This document shows positions 1-13,000 of a DNA stretch of 64,000 nt, piece after piece; positions within the stretch are counted from its first letter, which is position 1, and the number at the start of each line of letters is the position of its first letter. The translations under genes and the position numbers were made by a program. The notes beneath the pieces were generated by a model that saw nothing but the letters and a program-made list of their open reading frames with translations, was not told the DNA's origin and made no database searches. The DNA is from Undaria pinnatifida (Eukaryota > Sar > Phaeophyceae > Laminariales > Alariaceae), in NCBI GenBank assembly GCA_012845835.1, contig JABAKD010000012.1, forward strand, positions 5,237,344 to 5,301,343, given 5' to 3'.

Positions 1-369
1 CATTGTCAACACACCATCACCAACATTATCACCAACAACACCAACACCGCCTACACCAGCGCCAGTAACAACAGTACCCCCGTCCCCATCCTCACCCCAA
101 CAAGAACAACGCCACCAACACCCCCACCCCGATGCCACCCCTACCTCTTCAACCACGACGACCACCTCACCTGCTCCGAGACCAACCCACCCCGGCCCCC
201 ATCAACCCCACCCCAACCCACACTGCCACTCCACCCCTATCGCTCCATCTCGACCCCCACCTCACCTGCTCTTCCATGAGCCCCAGGAGCACTGACACCG
301 AATCCACCTTAGCCGTGGCTACGGCAACACCGGCCGCGGCCACCGCCGAGTAAGCGCGCGACACCTCAC

Positions 370-3300
370 GCCGGAGAAGCCCGCGAGCCCCGCCCACGCT
401 GCCGGGCACCTCGCCGGCGACGTCCGTACCGTCAAACTGCTTACTCGTGGACTTGCGCCGCTGCATGCCGCGCTCTTCGTACGCCTTGAGGTCAATGAAT
501 CGATCGGATGATCGGTCAATAAATTGGTCGGTTGGTTAATCGGTTATTAACCCTTAATCGGTAAGGAAATCGATTAGTAAATCGATCAGGGTATCGGGTC
601 GTTAAGCAGTCATACAATTGGTTATTAATAGTTGATCGAACAGGGATTCGGTGAGATAGTCGGTCAGGTAAGCGGCCAGGTACGCAATCAAGTAAGCGGT
701 CAAGCAATCGGTTCAAGTAATCGGTTAGTCAATTGGGTAGTGAATCGGTCAGTAAATCGGTTAGATACTCGGGTCGTCAATCGGTCAGCTAATCGGTTAA
801 GGAATCGGTGAAGAAACCGGTCAGCTAACCGGTCAGGGAATCGGTTAGTCAATAGGTTAGATAATCGGTGAGTTAATAGGTTAGGTAATCGGCCAGGCAA
901 CTTGCGAAATGTGGTACATATAACTTGTACGTTGAGAGCGGTGCTCGCATAGAGCACGAGCAAAAAAACAGGCGGGCGTCATTTGCTACATATTACTACT
1001 GTGCAACTAGGCTATAACTTGGTCATGGTTTTGTTGGTATAACATATAGCACTCTGTTTGGAAAACTATAAAAAAATCGTTCGGGCATTGGGACAGAAAT
1101 CCACCCCTTACGGTGAATACCGAAACGCACTCTATGTTTTCGAACATCGTGGTCTAATATAACATGCCAGTGCGTTCCACAGCCGTCAGATTTAGTCCCC
1201 CCTAAACGGGTTTCAAAGTTTCCGTGTCCAGATTGACTAAAGCCCGAAAATATTTGCATCACCCGGTTGGCCCTGGTACTAGATAACACGAAGGGGAGTC
1301 CCCGACCTATATCCTTCATGAAGACATACACATCCCATACAATGCGAGATCGACACACACAGCTTGCAAAGATGGGTATCGACGGAATGCTTGATCTCAC
1401 AGCTGTAGTGTATCTTTAATTTGAACTAAAAAATCGCGTTACATACGAATGGACACACACTCACCATGATCAGCCCGTCCATGAAATCGTCGAACTTAGA
1501 CGACGCAGCGTCCGGGCTCCCGCCCCCTCCACGGTCCGTGCCTCCCCCTTTCCCACCCCCGGATACTGCCACTGCGGTTTTCCGCGCTCCTCCGCTGAGG
1601 TGGGTTTTCTTGTTCTTGCTGCTACCCGTAGAGGAGGGTCGCTGTCTGGACGAAGAAGGATAGGGTTTCTTTGCAGAAGGCGTTTTGAACGCGGGAGGGG
1701 GGAGGGGTGACTGCGAATGGTTTTGCTGGAGTTTCTGTTGCCGTTGTTGTTGTTGCTGTTGCTGCGGTGACTGCTGGTAGCGTTGATTCTGCTGCTGTTG
1801 CATTCGCTGTAGCTGTAGCTGTTGCTGTCGCTGTTGATGTTGCTGCTGGAACTGCTTAGAGAGCAGCGGCCAGACTCCGCTATACTCCAGGTCTTCTTCG
1901 TCGCCGTCATCGTATTCCTAACAACAGAGGCATTACATCGGGGGGCGAGGGGGTCCAAGGCACGGACAAGTCAAAGAAACGAACATACAATAAACATTCG
2001 TGCTTTTTTTTTAAATCGAATGATATCATTGAAGGTACGAAGTGCATGGAATGTGTGATTATCAACAGCATAGGCGATGTATCTCTTTGACGGATGTCAA
2101 GTATAGTTAACGCCTTTATAAGTGGAAAACCTCTTGGGGAAACTTTTACTTAAGAATAGTAGAGGGAGGGGTTTTGGGGCTCTACATCGGTTAAGGATCC
2201 AACCCCTCCAGAACTACAACCACCTTTTGGGGACAAACCACTTTGATTCCGTGGACATTTTTAGAACAGTAAAAGGGGTTAACCCCTTTACAACTGGAAA
2301 CCCGTTTTTGGGGACAAAATTACTTGGATTTAATATAGGGAGAGGTTCGGGGGCTCTAAAGGGGTTAACCCAGGCAGAGTACATCTTAGGTTACGGGGAA
2401 TTAGGGTTATCGGGGGAAGTACAACAACCACCAAACACACAAATACAAAAATACAAAAACACAGAAACAAAAAAAACGTAAAACAACCGGGTATACAGAC
2501 TACCGGTGTATCAAAAGAGCCGTGCTGAGCCAACGTAGACAGACAGATTACCAGACTACCGAACGGACGTCAAACATACCAAACTCCCCCTCCCCGAAAA
2601 CCCTCCGACAAGTGCCGTCCCGTTGTAGGGAGGCGAGGGTCTACGGTCCTACGGACTACGGCCATCCATGATACGATTACACCCCCCTCCCCCCCTCCCA
2701 CCCCCCTCCCCGTAGGGTTTCCCCCCCGCTCTCCTTCTATTCTCACCACGCGGTACAGCACCTCGCCGCCGTTTTGGAGGACGTGCGCGAAGGCTACCAC
2801 GCCGCGGTAAAACTCGTCTCCAAACCGCTTCCGAATTTCCTGCCCAACCTGCGTGTTGTGGAGGCGCGGGGGGAGTGGGGGATGTGGGGTGGGGTGAGGT
2901 GGGGGGTATGGGGGGGTTAGGCAGTTGGGGGGGGGGGGGGGGGGGGCTCTCACGGAATCTTGCAACAAAGTACGCAGGAAAGCAGACAGGGGGATCTAAC
3001 GCCGACCGAGGGCGTCATCTGGAGCGGGACAGGTGCGTGCTAGGTGCTGATGTCGGGCCGATACCATCGGGCGAGAGCCCAGAAGGGTGTAAACAAAAAT
3101 TGATCGGGTTCAGGTGGTGGCATGGAAAGTCACCACTACTGCTGCTGCTGCTGTTTTCATACAGCGGGACACGGCTGTTGCTACCAGTTCTACCGCCGCC
3201 GCTGGTGCCATTGCTGCTGCCGCTACCGTTACTGCTGGCCGCTACCGTTACTGCTGCTTCTAATGCCGCTTCTGATACTACTGCTGCTACCGTCCTGCTA

Positions 3301-5273
3301 CACCGCTACTACTGCTGCCGCTGCTGCTCCTGCCGCTTCTACTGCCGTTGCTACTGCCGCTACCGTTACTACTGCTACTGGTGCTTCTGCTGCTATTACT
3401 GCTGCTTCTACTGCTACAACTACATTACAAAGCGACAAAAACAGAACGATTTTGTGCTACGATGTCATGCGTATAATACTTTAAGGCAGACGGGGCAGGT
3501 CCATGATGTATACTTCCGGATTTTCGTTTTGCGACAAGAGCCATTGGCTTAATAACTGCGACGTCAGTACTACACAAAAAAAGTACTTTTGTGCACTACT
3601 AAGGGGTTACTCCCTGTTGGGACTTCAGATAAAAACATCCAAGTGGAGATAATTTATACCTGATACCAGGTATACCAGTATATGAATATATTGGAGTACC
3701 GCCCACTGCCTCCTTGGGGGATATGAAAAATTGGAGTGCGAACTGCAACACAACGACTTGTACGACACGGGGGCAGTATGATCCTACTCGTACTACTACG
3801 CCCCTACACTTCTCGTAGACCATTGATCGATGGAAGACCAAGCACGTCATATATTTTCGGTCGTCTGTGCCTCTGGGTTGCAAAAGGGCTAAGATCAACA
3901 ATAAATGAATAAATGAAAATCCAAGCCAAAACCAAAACAACTCTTTCCTCACCACGCCGCGAGCGTCTTCCACGCGGTCCACTTCCTCCCCCCCCTCAAC
4001 CTCTTCACCATCCCCACCACCATCGCCACCACCACGCGCGTCCACATCGACCACTCCATTGGCAGTCGCGGCCGCTGCCGCCGCCGCTGCCGCCGCCGCC
4101 GCCGCAGTGCCCGCCGGCGCCGCCGCTAAGTCCTTGCTGCCTGCAGGATTCTGCCGCTTCTTCTGTCCGCCATCCGAAGACTTTCGACCTACTGACGTCG
4201 ACGCGGACGCGGACGTTGACGCTGACGAGGCAGCAAGGGTAGAGCGTTTGCTGCCGCTGCTGCTAATGACGCCGCTGCTGCGGCTGCTGCTGCTGCCGCT
4301 AATGCTGCCGCTTCCAGAGGAGGTCGTCCGCGTTACCGCCGCCGCCGCTACGACCGCCGCCGCTGCCGCCGTCGCCTCAGAAGAAGACCCCCCACCTCCC
4401 TCACCACTACCACTACTGCCACCACCACCAACTCTCAGGGCAGGGGGAGGGGTAGGCGGTGTTACCACTTGGGCCGCCAGCACAGATCCAGACGGTGGCA
4501 TCGCCGCCATCGCAGTAACCGCAGTCATCGGCATCGACGACGGCGGGTATCGTAATGCTTCGGGCGGGGGGTGTGGGGGTGACGAGAAAGGGGCGGAGGC
4601 GGAGGGGGCATGGAGGGGAAGGACGAGGTCCCGCACCTCTTCTTCTGGGATGTCTTCCGAGTCACCGTCCGTATATTCCTTACGGAGATGGGGGGGGGGG
4701 GGCGAGGCGGACGGCCGGAACGGGAACATGTTAAGCGACAAAATCAAATATTGTAAGGCGAAGGAACGGCACTCGCAGCGCGGTCGAAATCCAACAGCAT
4801 TCTCGGCCCATGGTCCAATCGTTCGAAACCGTTCGAAAATCTAAACAATCGAAACGAAAACGAAACGTAGCGAAACGACAACTAACGTAACGAAACGCCG
4901 ACACGTAGCGAAACAAAAAAAGACAAAACACAGCTGACCGAAGAGCGACACGAAAAATTGCGATACCCAACGATATCAGAACGACACCAAACAAACAAGC
5001 CAAAACGAAGCTCTCGATCTCCAGCGACGTGTTTCGGTTTCCCAATTTCCCATTCTCTCCGCTCAGAAAATTTCTCACCACGCGGAGCAGGAGAGCCTCC
5101 CCGTTCGGCCGATGCGCGTACGCCACCTTTCCCTCCAGGATGCCGAAGGAGAACTCTTTGCGCACGGTACGTCCCACCAGTGCCCCCCCCCCCACTCCCC
5201 CTCCTCCTCCTGCTCCATCACCGTGTCTTCCACCGTTGATGTTGTTGCTGCTGCTGTCATGAAACCTAGCCAT
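370..5273 (-). CDS. Multi-Tudor-like repeat protein, partial (runs off left edge)
   Basis: Proposed exons, in transcript order: A 5273-5079, B 4678-3953, C 2848-2747, D 1917-1465, E 484-370. All junctions A to D are GT-AG and phase 0. Exon A ends with a segment of the form GRTVRKEFSFGILEGKVAYA followed by LLRV; exon B opens with EYTDGDSEDIPEEEV. Exon C repeats the pattern (VGQEIRKRFGDEFYRGVVAF, then LYRV) and exon D opens with EYDDGDEEDLEYSGVW. Each exon pair therefore rebuilds one small beta-barrel of the Tudor type (G-x-x-V/I-x-K-x-F, G-x-V, then Y-x-DGD-x-ED). Exon E has SKQFDGTDVAGEV, which may start a third repeat whose second half lies outside the window. Exon B carries a Ser/Ala/Gly-rich low-complexity linker of about 200 residues and exon D a Gln-rich one. 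Family knowledge suggests a chromatin or histone-tail reader; that role is inferred. The 5' end is uncertain: ATG at 5273 is one option, an upstream exon another. Exon E is the least certain. Confidence 0.68.
490..905. repeat. Degenerate tandem repeat, about 12-bp unit (AATCGGTTAGTC-like)
   Basis: Words such as AATCGGTTAG, AATCGGTCAG and AACCGGTCAG recur every 8-16 bases across about 400 bp. It lies in the intron between exons D and E of the Tudor-like gene, next to the proposed exon E acceptor. Confidence 0.8.
1150..1412. mobile_element. Dispersed repeat, CACAGCTG-ended family (copy 1)
   Basis: This 260-bp stretch is clearly related to 38145-38395. Both run from CCACAGC(C/T)GTCAGATTT through GGGGAGTC and CTATATCCTT to CACACAGCTTGCAAAGATG and end near CTCACAGC. 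Shorter pieces of the same family (GCAGCTTGCAAAGATGAG, CTCACAGCTG) occur at about 10487-10560, 15225-15290, 25510-25600, 37405-37450, 58385-58445 and 59775-59835. The inverted CAGCTGTGAG/CTCACAGCTG ends suggest a non-autonomous DNA element. No coding capacity is seen. Confidence 0.6.
2107..2368. mobile_element. Cluster of three TTAACCCC-type MITEs
   Basis: The best copy is 2279-2368 (90 bp), bounded by TTAACCCCTTTA and CTAAAGGGGTTAA as terminal inverted repeats. Its core reads CTGGAAACCCGTTTTTGGGG and ends in GGGGGCTCTAAAGG. Two degenerate copies precede it at about 2107-2194 and 2200-2282. Related copies lie at 28366-28455, 35539-35628, 60405-60581 (two, head to head) and 60770-60887. The cluster is inside an intron of the minus-strand Tudor-like gene. 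Confidence 0.75.
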
Positions 5274-5629
5274 GGCCTACTAGGTACTTGGTACGTATGC
5301 GCCGGGTGTCGAAAGGGTATGTATTGCGCCGCTTTCGCTGCCTGCTTCAGTCCGCCCCCCCCACCGCCCCCGGCAGAAGCACGCACAAGTGTAGACAAGA
5401 AAACACAGACGCGCACAAACACACGGAATTCAATATTATAGACGTGGAAGATGGCTGGGACAGGAAAGGAGTACCGTTACCACGCCCTTCAGAACTAGCA
5501 ATGACTGCATGCATGTTCCGGGGGCAAATTGCGAGCGTTCGGAATCACAGGGCCATCAATATTGCGGTATACCAGGTAATAGCAAAAGCGGCGATCAGCG
5601 GAGTGACAAGGCACCAACAAACACGCACC

Positions 5630-6720
5630 GCACCGTCACCGAATAGCACCGTCATCGCACACCACCGCATCATCCTGTATCGTACCGCGCCGCACCGCAC
5701 CGTATTATATTGTGCTGTACCGTACCGTACCGTACCGTATTGTACCGTACTACACCCATCGCACTGCACCGTAGCGCGCCGAAACACACAGCTGTGCATC
5801 GCGCCGTGCCGCATGGAACCGCACGGTACCGAACCGCACTATCCCACCGCATCCCGCAACACACTGAACTGTTCTGCGTTGCCGCACCGCAATGCACAGC
5901 GCTGCACCGCGCCACACTATCGCACCGCACTATCGCACCCACCGCACCATAGCGCAGCGCAGCGAAGCCCACCGCACCGCACCGCGCCGCACCGCGCAGC
6001 GTCGCACCGCCCCGCGCACCGCACCGCACCGCACCGCACCGCACCGCATCGCACCGCACCGCACCGCACCGCACCGCACCGCACCGCACCGCACCGCACC
6101 GCACCGCACCGCACCGCACCGCACCGCACCGCACCGCACCGCACCGCACCGCACCGCACCGCACCGCACCGCACCGCACCGCACCGCACCGCACCGCACC
6201 GCACCGCACCGCACCGCACCGCACCGCACCGCACCGCACCGCACCGCACCGCACCGCACCGCACCGCACCGCACCGCACCGCACCGCACCGCACCGCACC
6301 GCACCGCACCGCACCGCACCGCACCGCACCGCACCGCACCGCACCGCACCGCACCGCACCGCACCGCACCGCACCGCGCCGCACTGCATGATCGTGCACG
6401 GCGCCGCACTGCACGGCACCGCATGACCGTACCACACTGCACCGCACCATACCGTGCTGCGCCATTGCACCCATACCGCACCACACTATACCGCACCGCA
6501 CTATCGCACCGTACCGTACCGCACGACTGTACCGCACCATACCGTGCAGCAGTACCGACCGCATTAGCGTACCGTACTGCACTCCATCGCGCCAGACAGC
6601 GCCACACCGCACCGTATCGCACCTCACAACATCGTACAGAACCGCACTATCGCACCGTACCGTACTGCATGATCGTACCGTCACCGCATCGCAGCACCGC
6701 GCTACGTCGCACGATACGGG
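5630..6720. repeat. CCGCA pentanucleotide satellite
   Basis: About 1.1 kb of CCGCA repeats. The stretch from about 6010 to 6380 is nearly perfect; the flanks are degenerate, with CCGTA, CTGCA and CATCG variants. A pentamer without stop codons leaves all six frames open, so long apparent reading frames here (HRTAP-type one way, CGAVR-type the other) are artefacts of the repeat. The array lies between the divergent Tudor-like gene (left) and thioredoxin-like gene (right). Confidence 0.97.
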
Positions 6721-7778
6721 AACCCCTACCGCAAGTACTACCTCTTCTTCCCGGCAGCGGCAAAGCTCCCGCTGTAGTCGGTGCCAGTGCAGAACGGTTT
6801 GGGTCCCGCCTGGCAGAGACTACCGTCTCCCGCTCCCCATCTCTCTCTCTCTACACGCCCCTCTACTCTGTCTTACAGCAGTTATGCATGGGGTGCCAAC
6901 AAGGAGACAAAACGATCGGCAAGAACGTAAAAATATGGAAACCGTTTGATTTGGACAAGGAAAGTGCAAGACGACACTACTATGACTATTATACTATTAA
7001 TAGGCGCCGGACTCCCGCTCTGACCTCATCACGGCACGACGAACAAAACTTGATTTCTTAGGCCACCAACCAGGAACTAACCTACATGAAATACGAGGCT
7101 GCAACGCACTTGCCTGCCCTGGTTTCGGACGCCACGCGACTCCGACCACGCTCCAATATCGGCGAGGTGGTGCTTGCTAGCGCTCGATGTGCTTCACCTC
7201 CACATTTGTCGACGTCAAGCAAGGGATAACCCGAGGCGGGGTCGGCCTTCCGACTCACTCACTGCGATAGGTCAAAATTGCAAAATTGCAAAAAAAAATC
7301 ACACACACTACAACAACGCCTGCGGGATTTGTCCAAGGGAAGAACTTGCCGACTTGCGCAGCGATGGCAAATAGTGCGCACAGTCCTTTCTCAAGCACAG
7401 AACCACCTCCCGTAGTAGAGCTGGCGATGCTACGAGGTCTGACCGGAAAATAGCGTGTCGTTGTTCGGAGCACTCGTGGGAACATTTTGGTCGAAGCACC
7501 TAATGGTGGGTTTCATACACCTTGGAAAGGCGAACACGTTCGGGTCATTTCAAAATTTCAAAAAATTCAAAAGTTGATTTTTGCGGCCAGGCGCAGTACC
7601 CAGGGTAGAGAGACACAGACACAGCGTCCCCGGCCTGCTGTTGCTTGTACTGCACCCTGAGAACAAACTCGTAGGGTACGCAAATATCACCAGAGAAGGC
7701 GCCTTCCGACGCTCAGCGATTTTTTCCCATCACCAGGCCAATCTCTCTTCAGCGACAGCAACGGAACGAGAGATCAAA
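6721..7778. other. Region upstream of the thioredoxin-like gene; no supported gene
   Basis: Single-copy-looking DNA. A short plus-strand segment at 6705-6774 could read GNPYRKYYLFFPAAAKLPL before a stop, but has no partner exon I can identify. The frame upstream of the start at 7779 is open back to about 7581, so an earlier start of the thioredoxin-like protein is not excluded. Confidence 0.4.
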
Positions 7779-9995
7779 ATGAGAGGACTTGAGGAGCTTT
7801 TGTCAACCCGAACGTCGTTGCTTCTCAACGAGAATGCTGTTGAGAGCGAACTGGAGGCGAAGACTCTCGGGGAGCTTCGATCCTCCAAGGTCACTGTGTA
7901 CGGTAAGAAGGAGTCAGGAAAGGGCTGGGGGCTAGGAGCTATATTGTGTATGGTGCATGACGCGGCTTGAATCCCTGGATGGTTTTGATGTCTTCGGTTG
8001 GCGTCGTGACGCTCGCCGACCTCGGGGCAGTAGATAAATGCACACCACCTTCATGGGACGAGCTACTTGGAATTAGTGTATGATAACGTCCTGTGATGAT
8101 CATAAGTCGCGGCACGTACCTGGCACCAGTAATACACTTGTTGCTTTGTTCGAGCCTTTGCCCAAGCGCTAACAGTGCAATAGCAAGAACAGGTCGGGTT
8201 ATACGTGTACAGCTCGCACCATCCATTGTGCCGCCCGCTAGAGGCATCGTAAGCGAGGGCGATAACCACAGAGTAACAGACTCTAGGCGTTCTCGTGAAC
8301 GGAAGGAGAGGGAAGTTGAGTTTTGTCTTTTTTCTTTTTGCAAATAATTAAATTGCAACCGATTTTTTTACGATTTTGGTGAATTGGCGGTTGGGGGGGT
8401 AGATGTTGCAGCAGCATGCTCAGATACGATAGTCACCATCGTCATGATCGGGTTGCGAGCCTCTGTGGGCCAGCACATATCAACACATGACTGATATTAC
8501 AGCAGAGTAGGAATACCATACACTTCGTATCACAGGCACCATGGATGTTGAGTTGTAGTTGTTGTTGTTCACATTAACTCGCATAATCAAGTCCAGTGGT
8601 CGCAGGATAGGCTCCAGTCGGTCGGGAGTGGAAGAATACCTACCCCAAGGGAAAAACACAAACAAACCGGATGGTGCTATCCTGCTTATTAGCGGTTTAT
8701 GATCTGTTAGCCTGCGAGTATAAAACGGTACATACGAGTAGTGTTGTTGAACTTAGCCACTGCTGCATACCGTCGCCCCGGTGGCGTATCAGGTTGTCCT
8801 CGAGCCTGGTATAGGTCAGTTTCGTGAGTTTGAATGCCCCCGAGTGCATACTCGTGTGAATTCGTAGGGACTTTTTCTTGTGCACAAATTGACTTGGGGA
8901 AAGCGCGAGAGCGTGAGTTAGCAACACTCGATGAAAAATCGACGAGCAGTTGGATTGCTGAACCCTATGCGCGATAAAAATTGAAGCCAAGAACCGGGGG
9001 GGAGAAGCAACGAGACCTGTGATCATGGCGTGTCCAGAAGCTGGAAAGTAAAAGTGTGAAAAAAAAACGTTAATATTGATAGTGACTACAGGTCAGGTCA
9101 TTCGTAACAGTCTTGGTCACCCAGCAGGGCAAAGCAGACACGACAGGGTACTAGTCCAGTTGTACTGGTAGAGCCTACGAGCACTTGCACAGTAATACAC
9201 GGTAACAACTGTAGCAGAACAGCAGCAGACCCTGCTGGTACATCAGTACAAGATCCTACTGGAATATCCTTGCTCTGTAGAACCCGCAGCCCCTCCCCCC
9301 TCCGCCCCAAGCCCCCCACCCCCACCAACATCCGCACCCAACCCCCGCCCCCGCCCATCCGCCGGAGCGAAGATTTCTGGACAACTCGATGCACCAACTG
9401 CCCCGCGGCGCTAGATAGCCTCGACGCCATAGCAAAACAGCGACCGTCGGTGACATTCGTTGGGGTCAACATCGATGATGCTGCAGCAGCCAAGGAGATT
9501 GTTTCCAACGCTACCTCGCAAGGCAGGTGGACTAGGTGAGGGGGAAGTGCGGGAGGGTGGTAGGGGGGGCAGGGGACGGGGGAGGGAAGGGAAGGGTGGG
9601 AGGGCACAAGGGGGGGGGTAGGGGGGAAGGAAGGGGCAGTCCGCAACGGGTGCCAAAATGAGACTCTTTTGGAGATGAATAAAGAGGAGCGGGATAAGGC
9701 GGGAGGAGGGGGGGGTATGGCAGAGAGCGGAAAAAGGAAGGACACGGTTTTGCATTGCTTTGAATTAATAATTGTTGGGGGCGCGACGGTTCGCGACCGT
9801 GCTGGTTGTTGTTTTTTTCAAGCTTTTTCGAACGGTCATATATTCATGACAATAGGCGTTCGTCACAAGAATGCGTTTCTCAGGTTACTCAAGGAAGAGG
9901 CGTATCTCAAGAAAGAGACGCCTCGCAGCATCCTATTCAGAGTGACTGGAGCCTATCCTCTGACCACGGACTTGATCATGCGAGCTAATGTGAGA

Positions 9996-10027
<32 letters not shown>

Positions 10028-13000
10028 GCAATGGGTTCCATACGCGCGTCGCCCCGTATAATACCGCGTTCGTGTCCAGCGTTCCATTGATACGCGCACT
10101 ATGGCGGTAGGAGTCGTGTACTTCAGCCAAAAAAGTGTTGGCCTGACGGGGCTCCTTTACTGAAGAAGCTAAAGGTACCTCGTAGTTGCCTTTTTGTCGT
10201 TCATCCTATGTATTGTCTTCGCACGTTGTCTTCGCACGTTTTTTCCTTTCTCTTTCTCCCTCCCTAGACATAACTCAGATCCAGTAGGGTCACTAATAAG
10301 CAGGCTCTTCTCTCTCTCTCCCCTCCCCCCCTCCCCAATACGGTACGATAACTTCATTTTTATCGCAAGTAAGACTTCAGCCCTTTTCTTCCCTCGTCGA
10401 CTCGCATCGAATTGCGCCTGCCGATGAAAATACACTGCTGGAATACCATTTTTTTTTAATGAAAAAGAAAAAAAGAAACTACCGTACGGCTGTGAGATCG
10501 AGGAGCTAGGATTTCGTCGAAACTCACCTCCGCAAGATGTGTGTGTGATATAATATAGAGCTCCGATCGCGTGTGTTGCTGTGGGCTGTGCATGTGTGTC
10601 CTCACGAAGGACCATTTTGTGTTTTTCAAAGGCATTAATATCGTGCCTCGAAGTACGTGTACCAGGTATGTCCTCGTGAAGGACCATTTTGTGTTTTTTT
10701 AATGGTATCATATCAGGTGCGCCTGTTTCCGGCAACAGGCTTTCGGATTATTCGATCGGGTTAATTATTTTTTTATTCTCAAGAAGAGGGTTACGACCTT
10801 CGGGAACCGAAAGCGGCGTAACCCGTGGTTTGTTTGGACGCGAAAGAATTTAGGGTTGTTGTTCCATGCTCTGGTAACGGTCCACCACACGGTAGTTGGT
10901 GGCCATCACTCTTCGGTTGACTCGCGCAGCTAGGTAAGCCCGCACGTCGGAGGGCAAGGGACGGTACCGTGTAGGCTGTGCGACCAGAGAAGAGGCAAGT
11001 GTTAGTAGCCGGCCAGCGACCCAGCATTAGGTCGGCTCTCGTGATATTTTTATGTTTTTGGGGCGAGGTAGGAGTCGTTCTACGGTAGCCCCCCCGCAAC
11101 TCTTCTTTAACGAAATTGCTGGTTTTGAAACTAGCTCCCGGTCGCATCTCCTGGAATACACTCTCCCTTGCCACCTCGACGATATATTTCGATATCTTTC
11201 GATAGGCCGTTGCAAGCAAGAAAATTCACGAAGATGTTTTTTTCATAGCTTTCTTCCTCGTGTCGAGCAGCCATGAAACGTTCGTTAAAGAAAGTCGCTG
11301 GTTTTGGAGGGGGCTATCGTAGAACCAGGAATTTTTAGTGTAGAGCTCCTCAGGTGAGGAGGAGAGCCTAAGGATATGCTGGTGTTGCCCCTGCATCGTA
11401 GCATGCCTCTTCACCGCACACCCCTCTGGGCGTCGTTGTCTGTATAAAACCCGCTTTGCTCCGCCAGTCTAACCCACACCCACATCGGCGAGGACGACAA
11501 AGAAAAGGCCAAGGGCATTCTGGGCATGAGGACGGTGCCTTTCTACGTCGTCGTCGACCAGGTGAACGTTATAAGCAGAAGACAAACACGTGTTTTTTTT
11601 GCAACGGGATAGAGGAGTTTCTCGTCGAAAGACGTTTGTCGTAAAGAGGCATTTTTCGACAAGGGTGACTTCTCTTGGATTAGCGTTAATCGCGAAGAGG
11701 GGTTTATCTTCTGGGAGGTGTTTCTCCTCGGGAAAGCGATTCTTATTGAGGGCGTTCCTGTCAAAAGTGCGTTTCTGCCGCCGCCGCCGCCGCTGCTACT
11801 GCCATCCTTAGATCACCGTTACGCATCCCCAAAGGTATCAATTAGTATTTCAACGTACGTGTCGTCGTTGCCCCATTGTGCCTCAGCTTGTTCCCGCGCT
11901 TCCCTTGTGTCTTGGCTTCGCTTCGCTCCCACCGTGTTGATGAATCAGGAGGGGCGCGTGATGCGCACCCCCGAAGGTATCCCATGAGTATTTCAACGTA
12001 CGTGTCGTCGTTGCCCCATTGTGCCTCGGCTTCTTCCCGCGCTTCCCTTGAGTCTTGGCTTCGCTTCGCTCCCACCGTGTCGATGAATCAGGAGGGGCGC
12101 GTGCTCCGTCATGGAAACGCCAAGGCCCTGCCGCTAAAGTCCGCCGAGTCCCTCGACGCCATCCTGCTCCAGGAAGCTCCCGACAAACAGAACGAGAACG
12201 ACCCCGCGGTCGCCAACGCTCCCCCTGGTGCTGCTGCCCATGCTGCTGCTGCATGCCCGACGAGTGGTACGAATACGCAGGCGGGGGAGGGGGAGGGAGA
12301 GACGGCGGTAGCAGTGGCGGTGGCAGTGGCAGCGGCAACGGCAGCGGCAGCCCCCTCCCCACCAGCTGCTCCGACGCGCGGCATGGACTGCGAGGGCGGC
12401 GTATGCAAGCTTGTACGCAAGAAGAAGGCTTCGGCGACCCCGGAGCAAGCACCCACTAGCGATGGTACTCAGGAGGCGAAGACGGCAGAGGCGGCGGCTG
12501 CTCCTGCCTCGGCTCCTGCGCCAGCGCGCGCTATGGACTGTGAAGGGGGCGTGTGCAAGCTCGTGCGCAAGAATAAGACCCCGGCGGCTCCGGGTGCTGC
12601 CGCTGCTGCTGCTGCCCCACAATCGGCGGAGGGGGGGGTGCCAGAAGAGCCGCTCGGCGTCGGAGGCGTGATGCCGTCTCTCAGGGTGAGGTTTAACGTT
12701 TTTGAGCAGGAGACGCGATTTTGGGGGACAGAATACTTTGAGTTACGCGTGCTACGATAATTGTACTTTGGACGCGTGCTACGATAATTGTATTACAGCA
12801 CGTTGTGGCCACTTTTTTTTTTTCCCGGATTGACGGAGCTCCTTAACCCAAAATCGTCGAAATTAGGCTTTTTTTTTTTGCGGTTTACGAATTTTTTGGT
12901 GTACCTAGGCCATTGATACGTTCATCGGATTGCACTTTCGGTTTGCTCTATACTATCAATAAGTCAGTGCCTGGGTGAGGTATATAGTAGCTTATTAAGC

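Noticed and set aside
6705-6774. Exon-like GNPYRKYYLFFPAAA segment
   Set aside because: It looks protein-like but has no plausible donor before the stop and no partner exon; left unassigned.
5892-7061. Long plus and minus frames with (HRTAP)n or (CGAVR)n
   Set aside because: They are translations of the CCGCA satellite, which has no stop codon in any frame; no unique sequence supports a gene.
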